In this document: piece by piece, positions 1 to 8,723 of the stretch
How positions within the stretch are numbered: the stretch's first letter is position 1
Layout: each line of letters opens with the position of its first letter
The notes under the pieces: generated by a model
Databases searched by the model: none
Told to the model about the DNA's origin: nothing
Seen by the model: the letters and a program-made list of their open reading frames with translations, nothing else
From: a bacterium
GTDB lineage: Bacteria; Cyanobacteriota; Vampirovibrionia; Gastranaerophilales; Gastranaerophilaceae
Direction: 5' to 3'
Length of the DNA: 64,000 nt
NCBI GenBank assembly: GCA_017541465.1
Contig: JAFXYZ010000064.1
Location: forward strand, 18,885-82,884
Program-made: the position numbers and the translations under genes

Positions 1-2
1 TT

Positions 3-665
3 ATCGGGGTAAACCACCTGAATGCCCACGTTTGTGCTAATTATCTTAATACCGATTTAGAGCCTCCTTTTGTTGCATTGTTAATCAGCGGAGGTCATAC
101 CCAGATTATTGAGGTTAAATCTTATCTTGAACAGAGGATAGTCGGGGAAACCATTGATGACGCAACGGGAGAAGCCTATGATAAGGTTGCAAGACTAATC
201 GGTCTGCCGTACCCCGGGGGCGTAAACCTTGATAAACTCGCTCAAAACGGGGATAAAAATGCGTTTAAACTCCCTGAAGCAAAACTTGAAAGTGAGTTTA
301 ATTTCAGTTTTTCGGGGCTTAAAACGGCGGTTTTGCAGTTAATAAAGAAGCTCGAAAAAGAAGGAAATGAACTCCCGAAAGAAGATATTGCGGCAAGTTT
401 TCAGGAAACGATTACCTCAACCCTCTTTAAAAAGACTTTAAAGGCGGCTGAGCGGCTCAACACAAAGACTCTGGCGCTTGCAGGCGGTGTTGCGGCAAAT
501 TCTGAAATCAGAAGAAAGTTTTTTGAACTGAGAGAAAAAGGGTATAAAATCTATGCGCCCGAGATGAAATACTGCACCGATAACGCGTCTATGATAGCCT
601 CTTCAGCTTATTTCCTCGCTGAAACCCAAAATTCACTCGATGTTGAAGTGTTTTCGAGAATGTAA
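3..665 (+). CDS. tsaD: tRNA N6-adenosine threonylcarbamoyltransferase (TsaD), 5' truncated by window edge
   Basis: TsaD completes the t6A37 modification of ANN-decoding tRNAs in the cytoplasm together with TsaB and TsaE, transferring the threonylcarbamoyl group to adenosine 37. The frame is open from the first bases and reads NHLNAH, matching the iron-binding His pair of the family, then LLISGGHTQ, GETIDDATGEAYDKVARL and a C-terminal LALAGGVAANSEIR block typical of Kae1/TsaD ASKHA proteins. About 220 residues are visible of the usual 330-340, so the N-terminal third lies outside the window. It ends TAA just before a bidirectional terminator shared with the convergent coiled-coil gene. Identification is firm; the start cannot be seen. 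Confidence 0.95.
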   Translation: MGVNHLNAHVCANYLNTDLEPPFVALLISGGHTQIIEVKSYLEQRIVGETIDDATGEAYDKVARLIGLPYPGGVNLDKLAQNGDKNAFKLPEAKLESEFNFSFSGLKTAVLQLIKKLEKEGNELPKEDIAASFQETITSTLFKKTLKAAERLNTKTLALAGGVAANSEIRRKFFELREKGYKIYAPEMKYCTDNASMIASSAYFLAETQNSLDVEVFSRM

Positions 666-680
666 TTTTTTTATAATAAA

Positions 681-709
681 AAACGGGGGCATTTTAAATG
701 CCCCTGTTT
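681..709. terminator. bidirectional intrinsic terminator
   Basis: Inverted repeat with G/C-rich core (GGGGGCATTT / AAATGCCCC) and flanking A and T runs on both sides. It lies between the convergent tsaD and the coiled-coil gene and can serve both strands. Confidence 0.8.
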
Positions 710-726
710 TGTTATCTGAAATCTTT

Positions 727-1359
727 TTATTCTTCGTAATATTCTTCTTCAGCAGGTTGTTCAGACTGAGGTTGAGGCTCGGGCGGAGGAGGAAGCTGTT
801 CATTTTGGCTTTCTCTTCTTGCCATTCTCTTTTGCTCTAAATATTTTTGACCTTTTTCTATATTACTGTGCATTTTTGCTATATCGCTTTCAACGTCTGC
901 AAGTTTATTTGCGATGCTTGATAAAATCTGTTCTGCATAAGCATCAGCGTTTGCTCTGAGCTCGTTTGTTTCCTGCATAGTCCTGTTTTTAATGGTTTCA
1001 GCCTCCTGAATTGCTTTACCCTTCATCTCTTCACAGTATTCAACAAGCTGTTCTCTTATTCTCTTTCCTTCTTCTTTTTCTCTTCTTACTGTCTCAGATT
1101 CGCTCAGAATGTGGTCAGCCGTGTCTTTTGCTTCCTTAACTATTCTCTCTGCTCTCATCTGGGCTTCTTTTATAATATCATCATATCTGTTGAGAATTAT
1201 CTCTGCATTTTTGATGTCCTCAGGCAAAAGGGAATCAATTCGGTTCAGAATATCCTGGACTTCCTCGCGGTTAATGAATACAAACCCGAAAACGTCATAT
1301 TTACTCTCAAGTATTCTGTGTCCCTCTTGTATTAACTGACTTACTCTCAACTCTGCCAT
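727..1359 (-). CDS. coiled-coil protein with ATP-synthase-b-like helix, function unknown
   Basis: A 210-residue protein that is almost all charged alpha helix. From about residue 45 to 180 it shows heptad-like runs (IIKEAQMRAERIVKEAKDTA) like those of F-type ATPase b subunits or DivIVA-type scaffolds. The tail after residue 190 is low-complexity Pro/Glu (LPPPPEPQPQ). No membrane segment or catalytic motif is visible. It follows coaD with a 4-bp gap and an AAAGG ribosome-binding site at the coaD end, so the two are probably co-transcribed. The ATP synthase similarity is one of composition and helix pattern only; there is no evidence it belongs to that complex. A structural or cell-division scaffold role is possible but unproven. 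Confidence 0.75.
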   Translation of the reverse strand: MAELRVSQLIQEGHRILESKYDVFGFVFINREEVQDILNRIDSLLPEDIKNAEIILNRYDDIIKEAQMRAERIVKEAKDTADHILSESETVRREKEEGKRIREQLVEYCEEMKGKAIQEAETIKNRTMQETNELRANADAYAEQILSSIANKLADVESDIAKMHSNIEKGQKYLEQKRMARRESQNEQLPPPPEPQPQSEQPAEEEYYEE

Positions 1360-1363
1360 GGTT

Positions 1364-1846
1364 TTAACCTTTCATGTATTTTTCTTCCAAAAATTTTTGT
1401 ACGGGCTCGGGAACAAATTTTGAAACATCGCCCTTCATTATTGCTATTTCCCTTATTGAACTTGATGAAATGAAGTTGTATTTAGGTTTTGTGATAAGGA
1501 AAACCGTATTAATCTGAGGTTCAAGTGCGTTATTGACCTGGGACAACTGCATTTCGTATTCAAAATCAGAAACCGCTCTCAGCCCCCTTATAAGGACATT
1601 TGCACCCTTTTCCTTTGCGTAATTAACCGTCAGTCCGTTATAAGAATCAACTTCAACGTTCTTTAAGTCTTTGCAGCACTCTCTAATCAGTCTTATTCTG
1701 TCATCGGTGGAGATGAAACTCTGTTTAGAGGTGTTGACCGAAACAACGATAATAACCCTGTCAAAAATTGAAGCAGCACGTTCAAGGACGTCCAAATGCC
1801 CTTTCGTTATCGGATCAAAACTCCCAGGATAAATTGCCGTTTTCAA
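1364..1846 (-). CDS. coaD: phosphopantetheine adenylyltransferase (CoaD)
   Basis: CoaD carries out the fourth step of coenzyme A synthesis, joining ATP and 4'-phosphopantetheine to give dephospho-CoA. The 160-residue length is standard. Residues 7-17 carry the nucleotidyltransferase signature ending T-K-G-H (T14 to H17), residues 88-92 read RGLRA, and residues 126-133 read ISSSSIRE, the second ATP-binding motif. The start appears to be TTG, since the alignment-defining MKTAIYPGSF begins there and an AAAGGG-like site lies upstream. It leads a two-gene unit with the coiled-coil gene. Family assignment is secure. Confidence 0.95.
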   Translation of the reverse strand: MKTAIYPGSFDPITKGHLDVLERAASIFDRVIIVVSVNTSKQSFISTDDRIRLIRECCKDLKNVEVDSYNGLTVNYAKEKGANVLIRGLRAVSDFEYEMQLSQVNNALEPQINTVFLITKPKYNFISSSSIREIAIMKGDVSKFVPEPVQKFLEEKYMKG

Positions 1847-1946
1847 TTTTTAACCCTTTTTTACCATTTTTCATACAAAACAATTATAGTTCAATCAGTC
1901 TTTTTCATGATTTAAGACGGCTAAAATATTAAACTTTTTTTACAAT

Positions 1947-2222
1947 TTATCGTTTTTTAAATACCAGGCAGAACAAAAAGGAAGCGGTTTTCATTGTCTC
2001 GACCAGCGCTTTTATCTGTCTGTAAATCAAAATTCCTTTGAGAGAATAGTTTGTTATCTTCAGCACTTTGAGGAATTTATTTTCGTTTTTTATTGCCCTT
2101 ATTAATAAAACACTGCTTTTTCGCCTCAAAACAATTGTTCTTTTATAGAGTTTATGAGTTAAAAACAAAACCCATGCCAAAAGACAAACAGTTAAAGCTA
2201 TAATGAGGTTAATGAAACTCAC
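1947..2222 (-). CDS. small membrane protein, unknown function
   Basis: A 91-residue basic protein with one clear hydrophobic helix at residues 5-21 (LIIALTVCLLAWVLFL), followed by a Lys/Arg-rich cytoplasmic-looking region. It starts at GTG 8 bp after the diguanylate cyclase stop; the AGGAG ribosome-binding site overlaps the end of that gene, which suggests translational coupling. This placement argues that it is real and linked to the GGDEF protein, perhaps as a membrane partner, but no family was recognised. Confidence 0.6.
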   Translation of the reverse strand: MSFINLIIALTVCLLAWVLFLTHKLYKRTIVLRRKSSVLLIRAIKNENKFLKVLKITNYSLKGILIYRQIKALVETMKTASFLFCLVFKKR

Positions 2223-2230
2223 TTATACTC

Positions 2231-3829
2231 CTATTCGGTGCATCTGAAGAATTCGCCGCCTCTGTATTCATAGATGCAGTTTTTACCGTTATTCTTTGAC
2301 TGATAAAGCGCTTTATCCGCACATTCAATCAGACAGTTCATATTTGGTTCATCTATGTTCGGGAACTCTGCAATACCTATACTGACGGTCGGGCAGACCG
2401 AGTTATTTTCATCAATTTTGATTTCGATTTTGCTGACATTAACTCTTATTCTCTCTGCAATAATTTTTGCGTTTCTTGCTGCTGTTTCGGGAAGTACGAC
2501 AACAAATTCCTCACCGCCGTATCTTGCCGCAATATCAATGTGCCTTACCGTAGCCTGAATTGCCGCCGCAATTTCTTTTAAAACCATATCACCCGTTAAG
2601 TGTCCGTAAGTATCGTTTACGCTCTTGAAATTGTCTATATCCATCATCAGTAAAGTCAAAACGTGATTGTATCTTGACATTCTCTTCAGCTCTGTCTCAA
2701 GCAGAGTATTGAAGTGACGTCTTATATAGAGTTTTGTCAGACCGTCTTTTGTTGCGAGTTCATATAATTTAGCATTATCAACCGCAATAGCAGCCTGGTT
2801 TGCAAGCGCTTCAATAAACTCAAGGTCTTGCTTATTAAACAGTTTTCCGTTTTTCTTATTCGTTATATTAATAACACCGATGGATTCGCCTTTTGCAACA
2901 AGCGGAACACAAAGCAGAGAAGAAATTCCGCTGTCAATATCCGCTTTTGCAAACCTGGGATCTTTTGCACCGAGGTTTGTGATAATTGCCTTCTTTTCGG
3001 CAAATACTTTACCCGCGATACCCTCGTTTGCTTTGAGTTTTGTACATTCAACGATACCGTTGTTAATATCAAATTCGGCTTTTTTATCCTGCAAGCCGTA
3101 AACAACTTTAACCTGAAGGGTGTTATCAGAGATGTCATAGAGCATCAGAGAGCCTTTTTCAGCCTCTATGGTGTCAATGGCTTTATCAAGAATAACCTGA
3201 ACCAAACCCTTTAAATCATCGATAAAATTGACCGCCTGAGAGATGTTATACAGAATAGACAGGTTATGAAGGGTTTTGTTTAAAGTCATAAGCTGTTTTT
3301 CCTGCTCTTTTTGGCGCATAAACTTAATCAAAATCGGCTCTACACTCGAGAGAAGTTTTTCAAGATATACCAGCTCCTCCTCTGTGTATTCCGTTTTGTC
3401 TTTTTTGTTGCTGATAGAACAAATGCAAATGGGAACTTCCTCATGATAAAAAGCTCTCATATACTGGCAGTTCAGCTTTCCGAGATTATATGTTTCCCAA
3501 AAGGCTTTGTATGTTATTTCGCCATGCTTATTGGTAACTTTAATAAGCCCCGGGGCATTATTGCTCAAAAAAGGTGCATTTTCCGCATCAAAAGCAACCG
3601 TATTAACCTGTTTCCCGACAAGGAATTTTGTCTGGAAAATTCCGTTATTGTTTATGAAAAAGTGAAGTTTTTCAATATTGAGTGAATTTTCGATAAAATC
3701 AGAGATTCTTGCAAAAAAATCACTTAGCGAATAAGCCTGGTTTGCTATCATATTTAAATCAAACAGACTGTGTAATTCAATAAAGTTCTTCTGTAAATTC
3801 TGAACGGTTGTGTTAATATCTTGTGTCAT
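2231..3829 (-). CDS. GAF-GGDEF diguanylate cyclase
   Basis: Predicted cytoplasmic sensor that makes cyclic di-GMP from two GTP. Residues 15-170 look like a degenerate GAF-type module, residues 190-352 form a second, clearer GAF domain (LYNISQAV to ANQAAIAVDNA), and residues 360-520 are a GGDEF domain. The active loop reads RYGGEEF with GGEEF at 438-442, so catalysis is expected. RHID at 429-432 sits five residues upstream and matches the RxxD product-inhibition site. There is no transmembrane segment. The small membrane protein gene follows and is probably co-translated. The ligand of the GAF domains cannot be told. Confidence 0.92.
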   Translation of the reverse strand: MTQDINTTVQNLQKNFIELHSLFDLNMIANQAYSLSDFFARISDFIENSLNIEKLHFFINNNGIFQTKFLVGKQVNTVAFDAENAPFLSNNAPGLIKVTNKHGEITYKAFWETYNLGKLNCQYMRAFYHEEVPICICSISNKKDKTEYTEEELVYLEKLLSSVEPILIKFMRQKEQEKQLMTLNKTLHNLSILYNISQAVNFIDDLKGLVQVILDKAIDTIEAEKGSLMLYDISDNTLQVKVVYGLQDKKAEFDINNGIVECTKLKANEGIAGKVFAEKKAIITNLGAKDPRFAKADIDSGISSLLCVPLVAKGESIGVINITNKKNGKLFNKQDLEFIEALANQAAIAVDNAKLYELATKDGLTKLYIRRHFNTLLETELKRMSRYNHVLTLLMMDIDNFKSVNDTYGHLTGDMVLKEIAAAIQATVRHIDIAARYGGEEFVVVLPETAARNAKIIAERIRVNVSKIEIKIDENNSVCPTVSIGIAEFPNIDEPNMNCLIECADKALYQSKNNGKNCIYEYRGGEFFRCTE

Positions 3830-4044
3830 ACATTATATTATATCTGATTAAAATATATTTTCAACAATAAATCAAAATACCGATTATATGTATTATTTTT
3901 TTTCACCTTTCTCTCTAATAATTTACAATTTGGAAAAAAATACTTTACAGAAAATATTTTTTTTATTAATATAAAATAGCCGAATTTGATAAAGAAAAAA
4001 TTTGGTGTTTGGAAAAGATAAGTTTTTGGTTTACCGAAAATTAC

Positions 4045-4131
4045 GGAAGAATGCCGGAGCGGTTGATCGGAGCGGTCTTGAAAACCGTCGTACGTGCGAG
4101 CGTACCGTGGGTTCGAATCCCACTTCTTCCT
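4045..4131 (+). tRNA. tRNA-Ser (anticodon TGA)
   Basis: The cloverleaf folds by eye: acceptor GGAAGAA pairs with TTCTTCC, the anticodon loop is CTTGAAA with anticodon TGA, there is a long class II variable arm (GTACG/CGTAC), and the T arm is GTGGG-TTCGAAT-CCCAC. CCA is not encoded. The base after the acceptor is T, so the discriminator would be U rather than the G seen in Escherichia coli tRNA-Ser. A T run follows directly and may end the transcript. Confidence 0.95.
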
Positions 4132-4159
4132 TTTTTTAATTTTATTAAGGATGTGGACT

Positions 4160-5563
4160 ATGAGCAACGATTTAAAACGAACCTTGAACCTGCCCGATTC
4201 TATCTCAATTGTTATAGGTTCAATGATTGGTTCGGGTATTTTTCTGGTGTCGGCCGATATTTCAAGACAGGTCGATTCCGCATGGCTTTTACTGGTAGTT
4301 TGGTTTGTTGCAGGTCTCACGTCACTTTCGGGTGCTATGGCTTATGGCGAGCTCGCTACAAATATCACTGCCCCCGGCGGTCAGTATATGTACCTGAAAA
4401 AAATCTTTAACGATTTAACTGCCTTTTTGTACGGCTGGACACTTCTTTTGATGATACAGTCCGCTGCTATTGCCGCAATATGTATCGCAACAGCAAAATT
4501 TCTGGGAATTATCGTTCCCTTCGTAAGCTCTGAGATATTTCTCTTTAACTTCGCGGGACACCATTTCCTGTCCACCCAGCAGATAGTCGCTCTTGCAACA
4601 TGTATTGTTTTGACCTACATCAACTCCCGCGGGGTTAAATCAGGTGTTATTACCCAGAATATTTTTACCGTAACAAAGATTTTATCAGTTATAGGAATTG
4701 TTCTTTGCGGTATTTTTGTCGGATTTAACTGGGAGGTCGTTAATGCTAACTTCCCTCAGGGCTGTGCCGTTTTTGAATTTTCAAGAAGCAACATAGAAAT
4801 GATTGCAACCGCAACTGTCGGTGCTCTGTTTGCAACCATAACCTGGAACAACTTAACTTTTATTTCGGGCGAAATTATTGAGCCTGAGAAAAATATCCCA
4901 AAAGCCCTCGTCATAGGCGTTGGCGCGGTAGTTATTTTATATCTCCTGGTAAATGCGGTTTATGTATTTACAATTCCTCTTGAAACAATTAAAACGGTCA
5001 ATGAGGACATTGTTGCGGCTGCAGCTATGAGCGCTATGTTCGGCAAAATCGGTGAGATAATAATTGCAATAGTAATTATGATTTCGACCTTCGGCTGTGC
5101 GAACGGTATGATTTTGACAGGCGCAAGAGTTTATTATCAGATGGCAAAAGACAGACTGTTTTTCAGCAAGCTCGCTCATCTCGATGACAAAACAGACGTT
5201 CCCGCAAATTCTCTCTGGGCACAGTGCATCTGGATTTGCCTGCTTATTCTCTTCTGCGGAAACTACTCCGAGCTCCTCGATTATGTCATTTATTCGGCTT
5301 TGATTTTCTATGTAATAACAACAATAGGAATCTTTGTTTTCAGATATAAATTCCCCGAAAGCGAACAGAAACTGAGAATAAACAGCTTCTACGGTTTGTT
5401 CTTCATCATTTCAAGTTCATATATTATCTACAGTTTAACCCTCCACAAAACAGTTCACTCCCTGAGAGCTTTGGGGCTTGTGTTGTTGGGTATTCCTGTT
5501 TATCTTTTATGGAAAAAGTTCGGTTCTCATTCGAAACTTGCAGTTCAGGAAACAGAAGAATAA
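4160..5563 (+). CDS. APC-superfamily amino acid permease
   Basis: An inner-membrane amino acid transporter of about 467 residues with twelve predicted hydrophobic helices. The substrate-binding unwound helix signature IGSGIF is at residues 23-28, and the following GELATNITAPGGQYMYLKK matches the second conserved APC block. I place the start at the ATG that begins MSNDLKRTLN, because AAGG lies about 9 bases upstream; the longer in-frame reading would begin inside the tRNA-Ser gene. Substrate cannot be fixed; resemblance is to broad-range amino acid or amino acid/polyamine antiporters. A terminator follows. Confidence 0.9.
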   Translation: MSNDLKRTLNLPDSISIVIGSMIGSGIFLVSADISRQVDSAWLLLVVWFVAGLTSLSGAMAYGELATNITAPGGQYMYLKKIFNDLTAFLYGWTLLLMIQSAAIAAICIATAKFLGIIVPFVSSEIFLFNFAGHHFLSTQQIVALATCIVLTYINSRGVKSGVITQNIFTVTKILSVIGIVLCGIFVGFNWEVVNANFPQGCAVFEFSRSNIEMIATATVGALFATITWNNLTFISGEIIEPEKNIPKALVIGVGAVVILYLLVNAVYVFTIPLETIKTVNEDIVAAAAMSAMFGKIGEIIIAIVIMISTFGCANGMILTGARVYYQMAKDRLFFSKLAHLDDKTDVPANSLWAQCIWICLLILFCGNYSELLDYVIYSALIFYVITTIGIFVFRYKFPESEQKLRINSFYGLFFIISSSYIIYSLTLHKTVHSLRALGLVLLGIPVYLLWKKFGSHSKLAVQETEE

Positions 5564-5585
5564 TTTAAAAAAATTATACTAACAA

Positions 5586-5614
5586 AAAATCCCCGAAATA
5601 AAATCGGGGATTTT
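5586..5614. terminator. intrinsic terminator after the APC permease
   Basis: Perfect stem AAATCCCCGA / TCGGGGATTT with a short A-rich loop, followed by a T-rich tail. It lies between the convergent permease and the S74 gene and may act on both strands. Confidence 0.85.
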
Positions 5615-5640
5615 CTTTTATTCTTTTAAAAGCACCTGAG

Positions 5641-7797
5641 TTATTTTGCGGCTTCAAGTTTTTTGAGCCTTGCATCTAAATCATTAACCTGTTGCTTTAA
5701 TGCTTTATTTTCTTTTTCAAGCGCTTCTATTTTCTCTGAATTTGATGTAACTTTAACCGCAAGTTCTTTGACTTCTTTTGCAATATTCAGAACTGCCTGA
5801 TGCAATTCCTGAACGGCTTTTGCGATTGTGAAGGTTATATCTGAGAGCGAAATGGCAAGGAAACCATCGTCTCTTGTCATAACCGCATTTGGCATAATTT
5901 TTTGTAATTCCTGAGCGATAACACCTACGTGTTCAGTTTTCTTTTCGTCGTTTTTATAGTTAAACCTTACGATTTTGAAGGCATCGATAGCACTCAGGCC
6001 TTGTTCAGCATTGCCCTTGATATTCTTTAATCTTTTGTCTGAAGGAGGATAAGGCTGACCGTTGATTGTGGGTGCCTGAATATTACCTGAAGCATTCAGG
6101 GTAGATGTGTACATATTGGTTGCATGGAGTGTTTTTGTGGTAACATCGTTTCCAACCTGCATGTTTGTTGCTTTTACTGTATTTATTGCTTCAACATCCC
6201 CGGCTTTGAGTGTTCCGACATTCTCTATATCGAGTGTGTTCATATCGATTTTATTTTTAATCTGGAGAGTTGCGTTTGACTGATCACCATATACAGAACC
6301 GTTAAGGTATATTGAAGGAGCGATTGAATTGTCCGCTTTACCGATAGTTACGGTACGTGCTTTTAAATTAAGTTCTCCGGGGCTTGATGCGGAGGTATAG
6401 AAAGTACCTGAAATGATTTCGCCATCACCGCCGCCATAAGATATAGACAATTTATTAGAGTCATTTTCACCAAAGTTAGAACCTGCATTATAACCTATGA
6501 AAACGTTATTGCTTCCTGCTTTAGTGCTTCCGCCTGCGTTATAGCCAAGGAAAACGTTATTGCTTCCGCTTGTGATATTTGTACCTGAATTATATCCTAA
6601 GGCAGTGTTGCTTCCGCCTGTTGTATTCGTAAAACCGGAGTTAATTCCGATAAAGGTATTTGAACCGCCTGTAGAAGCATTCAGTGTTCCGAAGCCTGCT
6701 CCCGCGCCGAGGAATACGTTACCAGAGCCTGCATGGTTGAAGCCTGCCTGTTTACCTACATAAGTATTATTAATTCCTGTAGTATTTGCATAACCTGCTT
6801 GACCGCCGATAAAGACGTTGTTTACACCTTGTGTATTTAAATATCCGCTGAAAGTACCCATAAATGTGTTTTCATAACCGGTGGTTGTACTCCAGCCGCT
6901 TCCGATACCGACTGCAGTGTTTGCATAAGTTTTGCCCGCAGCATATAATGCCTGGTAGCCGACTGCGGTATTTGCATATCCGACTACCGTATTATCGGAC
7001 TCCATTGTTGTTCTCAGTGCATAGTTTCCCATAGCGGTATTAAAATATCCGCTGTAGTTACCTGCCAATGCCTGTTTACCGACTGCATTATTTTCATAAC
7101 CTGATATATTATTGAATAAAGCCTGATAACCTAATGAGTTATTATCACTTCCAAGTTGAGCATTACCCGAATCACCTACGTTTTGTGACATAGACTGGTA
7201 ACCCAGTGCGGTGTTACGGATACCATAGCGGTTGTATTGAAGTGTATCATTACCAATCGCAACGTTATTAAACCCTTCTGTCAGTCTGCGCATTGAATTT
7301 TGACCGATAGCAATGTTATTTACCGAATTGTTGCTGTCATTGATACCTGCCATAGTATATTTACCGAGTGCAATATTTGTTTCATCAAGTGAAAGTCTGC
7401 CTGTATAATGAGGGGCAGAACCGCCGATGTTGTCGGTAAAGAAGGTAATATGTGAATTTGACATCGGATGCGCACCGATTTGTGCCTTCATAAGCATTAA
7501 TCTGTCACCATCCGAGGTCAGTGACATATATTCATCATCAGATCGGGTATATTGAAAATCCGATATATCACTTCCGTTTGCCTCCGGAATTTTCCCAAAG
7601 CCAACCAAAACAGTCTGGTGATTGCCTGTTCCGAAATAAGTCGATGCCGAATTGTCGGCTGTCCATCTCCAGATTGACTCCGTTCCGGTATTTCTCTTCG
7701 TAACCGCCGGCATTACCGCTGACAAAACAATACTTAAAATCAGCAGTGTAATCATTAATTCTGCCAATGAAAAAGCGAGTTTTTTACTTTTTTCCAT
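5641..7797 (-). CDS. prepilin-type leader fused to YadA-like head repeats and peptidase S74 tail
   Basis: A 718-residue predicted surface protein. Residues 1-30 form a type IV prepilin leader: KKLA then FSLAELMITLL, with likely cleavage after A8, F9 as +1 and E13 as +5. Residues about 150-450 hold many N-x-A-x-G repeats (NNVAIGNDTL, NTALGYQSM), the pattern of trimeric autotransporter heads. From residue 586 the sequence SDKRLKNIKG begins a peptidase S74 intramolecular chaperone domain; S586 and K591 are spaced like the Ser-Lys pair of phage endosialidase tails. The last 45 residues are a trimer-like coiled coil. S74 tails normally release themselves by autocleavage after trimer folding. It follows the DUF721 gene by 7 bp. 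Secretion by a type II/IV pilus-like machine is inferred. Confidence 0.88.
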   Translation of the reverse strand: MEKSKKLAFSLAELMITLLILSIVLSAVMPAVTKRNTGTESIWRWTADNSASTYFGTGNHQTVLVGFGKIPEANGSDISDFQYTRSDDEYMSLTSDGDRLMLMKAQIGAHPMSNSHITFFTDNIGGSAPHYTGRLSLDETNIALGKYTMAGINDSNNSVNNIAIGQNSMRRLTEGFNNVAIGNDTLQYNRYGIRNTALGYQSMSQNVGDSGNAQLGSDNNSLGYQALFNNISGYENNAVGKQALAGNYSGYFNTAMGNYALRTTMESDNTVVGYANTAVGYQALYAAGKTYANTAVGIGSGWSTTTGYENTFMGTFSGYLNTQGVNNVFIGGQAGYANTTGINNTYVGKQAGFNHAGSGNVFLGAGAGFGTLNASTGGSNTFIGINSGFTNTTGGSNTALGYNSGTNITSGSNNVFLGYNAGGSTKAGSNNVFIGYNAGSNFGENDSNKLSISYGGGDGEIISGTFYTSASSPGELNLKARTVTIGKADNSIAPSIYLNGSVYGDQSNATLQIKNKIDMNTLDIENVGTLKAGDVEAINTVKATNMQVGNDVTTKTLHATNMYTSTLNASGNIQAPTINGQPYPPSDKRLKNIKGNAEQGLSAIDAFKIVRFNYKNDEKKTEHVGVIAQELQKIMPNAVMTRDDGFLAISLSDITFTIAKAVQELHQAVLNIAKEVKELAVKVTSNSEKIEALEKENKALKQQVNDLDARLKKLEAAK

Positions 7798-7804
7798 AAA
7801 CTAT

Positions 7805-8131
7805 TTAACCTCTTGTAATCTTCTTAGTCTCAAATTTCAGACCTTTAATTTCTATTCCCATATTTTCAGTTTTTTCTCGCATTATTTGTAACAAATTATT
7901 GCATTCCAGATACAATTCGTTCGCAACAAGTGAACTTTCACAAGCTATTGTCAATATTCCGTCATCTGAAAAACTTTCGGGCGATGAAAGGTCTGAGATT
8001 TTTTCTCCGATACTCTCTCTCCAGACTGTTTTCAGAGTTTCCGTATCAACTTCGGATATTTTTACATCCAGCGCCAACGTTGACAATATCTCTTGTATGG
8101 ACTGAAAATCAGAGTGATTTATTTTTTTCAT
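7805..8131 (-). CDS. DUF721 / DciA-like protein
   Basis: A 108-residue protein matching the DUF721 (DciA) pattern: W37 and G42 in VWRESIGEKI, then GILTIACESSLVANEL, then a C-terminal IKGLKFE strand. Characterised DciA proteins help load the DnaB replicative helicase in bacteria lacking DnaC, including many cyanobacteria. The gene stands just upstream of the prepilin-S74 gene with only 7 bp between, so the two probably share a transcript although no functional link is evident. Helicase loading is a family-based inference. Confidence 0.65.
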   Translation of the reverse strand: MKKINHSDFQSIQEILSTLALDVKISEVDTETLKTVWRESIGEKISDLSSPESFSDDGILTIACESSLVANELYLECNNLLQIMREKTENMGIEIKGLKFETKKITRG

Positions 8132-8243
8132 CTTATTATTATATAATACCGTTAAAAAAAAGTCTAAATATTTTACAATTGATATATTTCTGAAAATTAT
8201 TTATAATATTATTGTGAGGTCGGGAAATCGGGAGTGTTTTTTT

Positions 8244-8723
8244 ATGGGAAGAAGTCTGGTTTTGTATTTTAGTGCGGGCGGAATTACAAGAACTGTTGCA
8301 AAAAACCTCAGAGAGGCAACAGGAGCAGATATTTGCGAAATAAAACCCAAAATTCCCTATAAACCCGAGGACTTGAACTGGATGGACAAAAATTCCCGCT
8401 CAAGTATAGAAATGAACGATAAATCTTCAAGACCTGAGGTTCAAGAAGCTGTCGCAATAGATATTTCGGACTATGACAAAATCTTTTTGGGATTTCCGAT
8501 CTGGTGGTATGTCGCACCAACCTGTGTTAATTCTTTTCTTGAAAAGTATGATTTTTCAAATAAAAAGATTATTCTTTTTGCCACTTCGGGCGGAAGCAGA
8601 TTTGGTGAAACCGTTAAATACTTAAAACCCTCCGTTGCACCCTCCTGCGAAATAATTGAAGGTGAGGTTTTCAGTGTTGCGGCTTCTCTGGAAAAACTCA
8701 AAGCCTGGGCTGATAAGTATTAA
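8244..8723 (+). CDS. flavodoxin-family protein
   Basis: A predicted cytoplasmic FMN protein of 159 residues. MGRSLVLYFSAGGITRTVA contains the phosphate-binding loop at residues 10-19; FLGFPIWWYVAP supplies the aromatic isoalloxazine contact, and LFATSGGSRFG the third flavodoxin loop. Start chosen at the ATG nine bases after a GGGAG site, which places the first beta strand at the N terminus; the earlier in-frame start adds ten unconserved residues. The 3' end overlaps the convergent CDF gene by 4 bp. It resembles the flavodoxin_4 group; its redox partner is unknown. Confidence 0.88.
   Translation: MGRSLVLYFSAGGITRTVAKNLREATGADICEIKPKIPYKPEDLNWMDKNSRSSIEMNDKSSRPEVQEAVAIDISDYDKIFLGFPIWWYVAPTCVNSFLEKYDFSNKKIILFATSGGSRFGETVKYLKPSVAPSCEIIEGEVFSVAASLEKLKAWADKY

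Noticed and set aside
640..840. Plus-strand frame overlapping the tsaD end, the terminator and the coiled-coil gene
   Set aside because: It crosses a strong terminator and is antisense to a well-supported gene.
727..1359. ATP synthase b subunit
   Set aside because: No membrane anchor and no atp neighbours; similarity is only coiled-coil composition.
4045..4131. Attachment site at tRNA-Ser
   Set aside because: No repeated tRNA 3' end or integrase gene is found nearby.
3838..4320. Long minus-strand reading frame of 160 codons across tRNA-Ser and the APC permease start
   Set aside because: It runs antisense through a clear tRNA gene and the permease 5' end and has AT-driven composition with no ribosome-binding site.
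6480..7330. DNA tandem repeats or a CRISPR-like array
   Set aside because: The periodicity is at protein level (NxAxG head repeats) with divergent DNA and no spacers.
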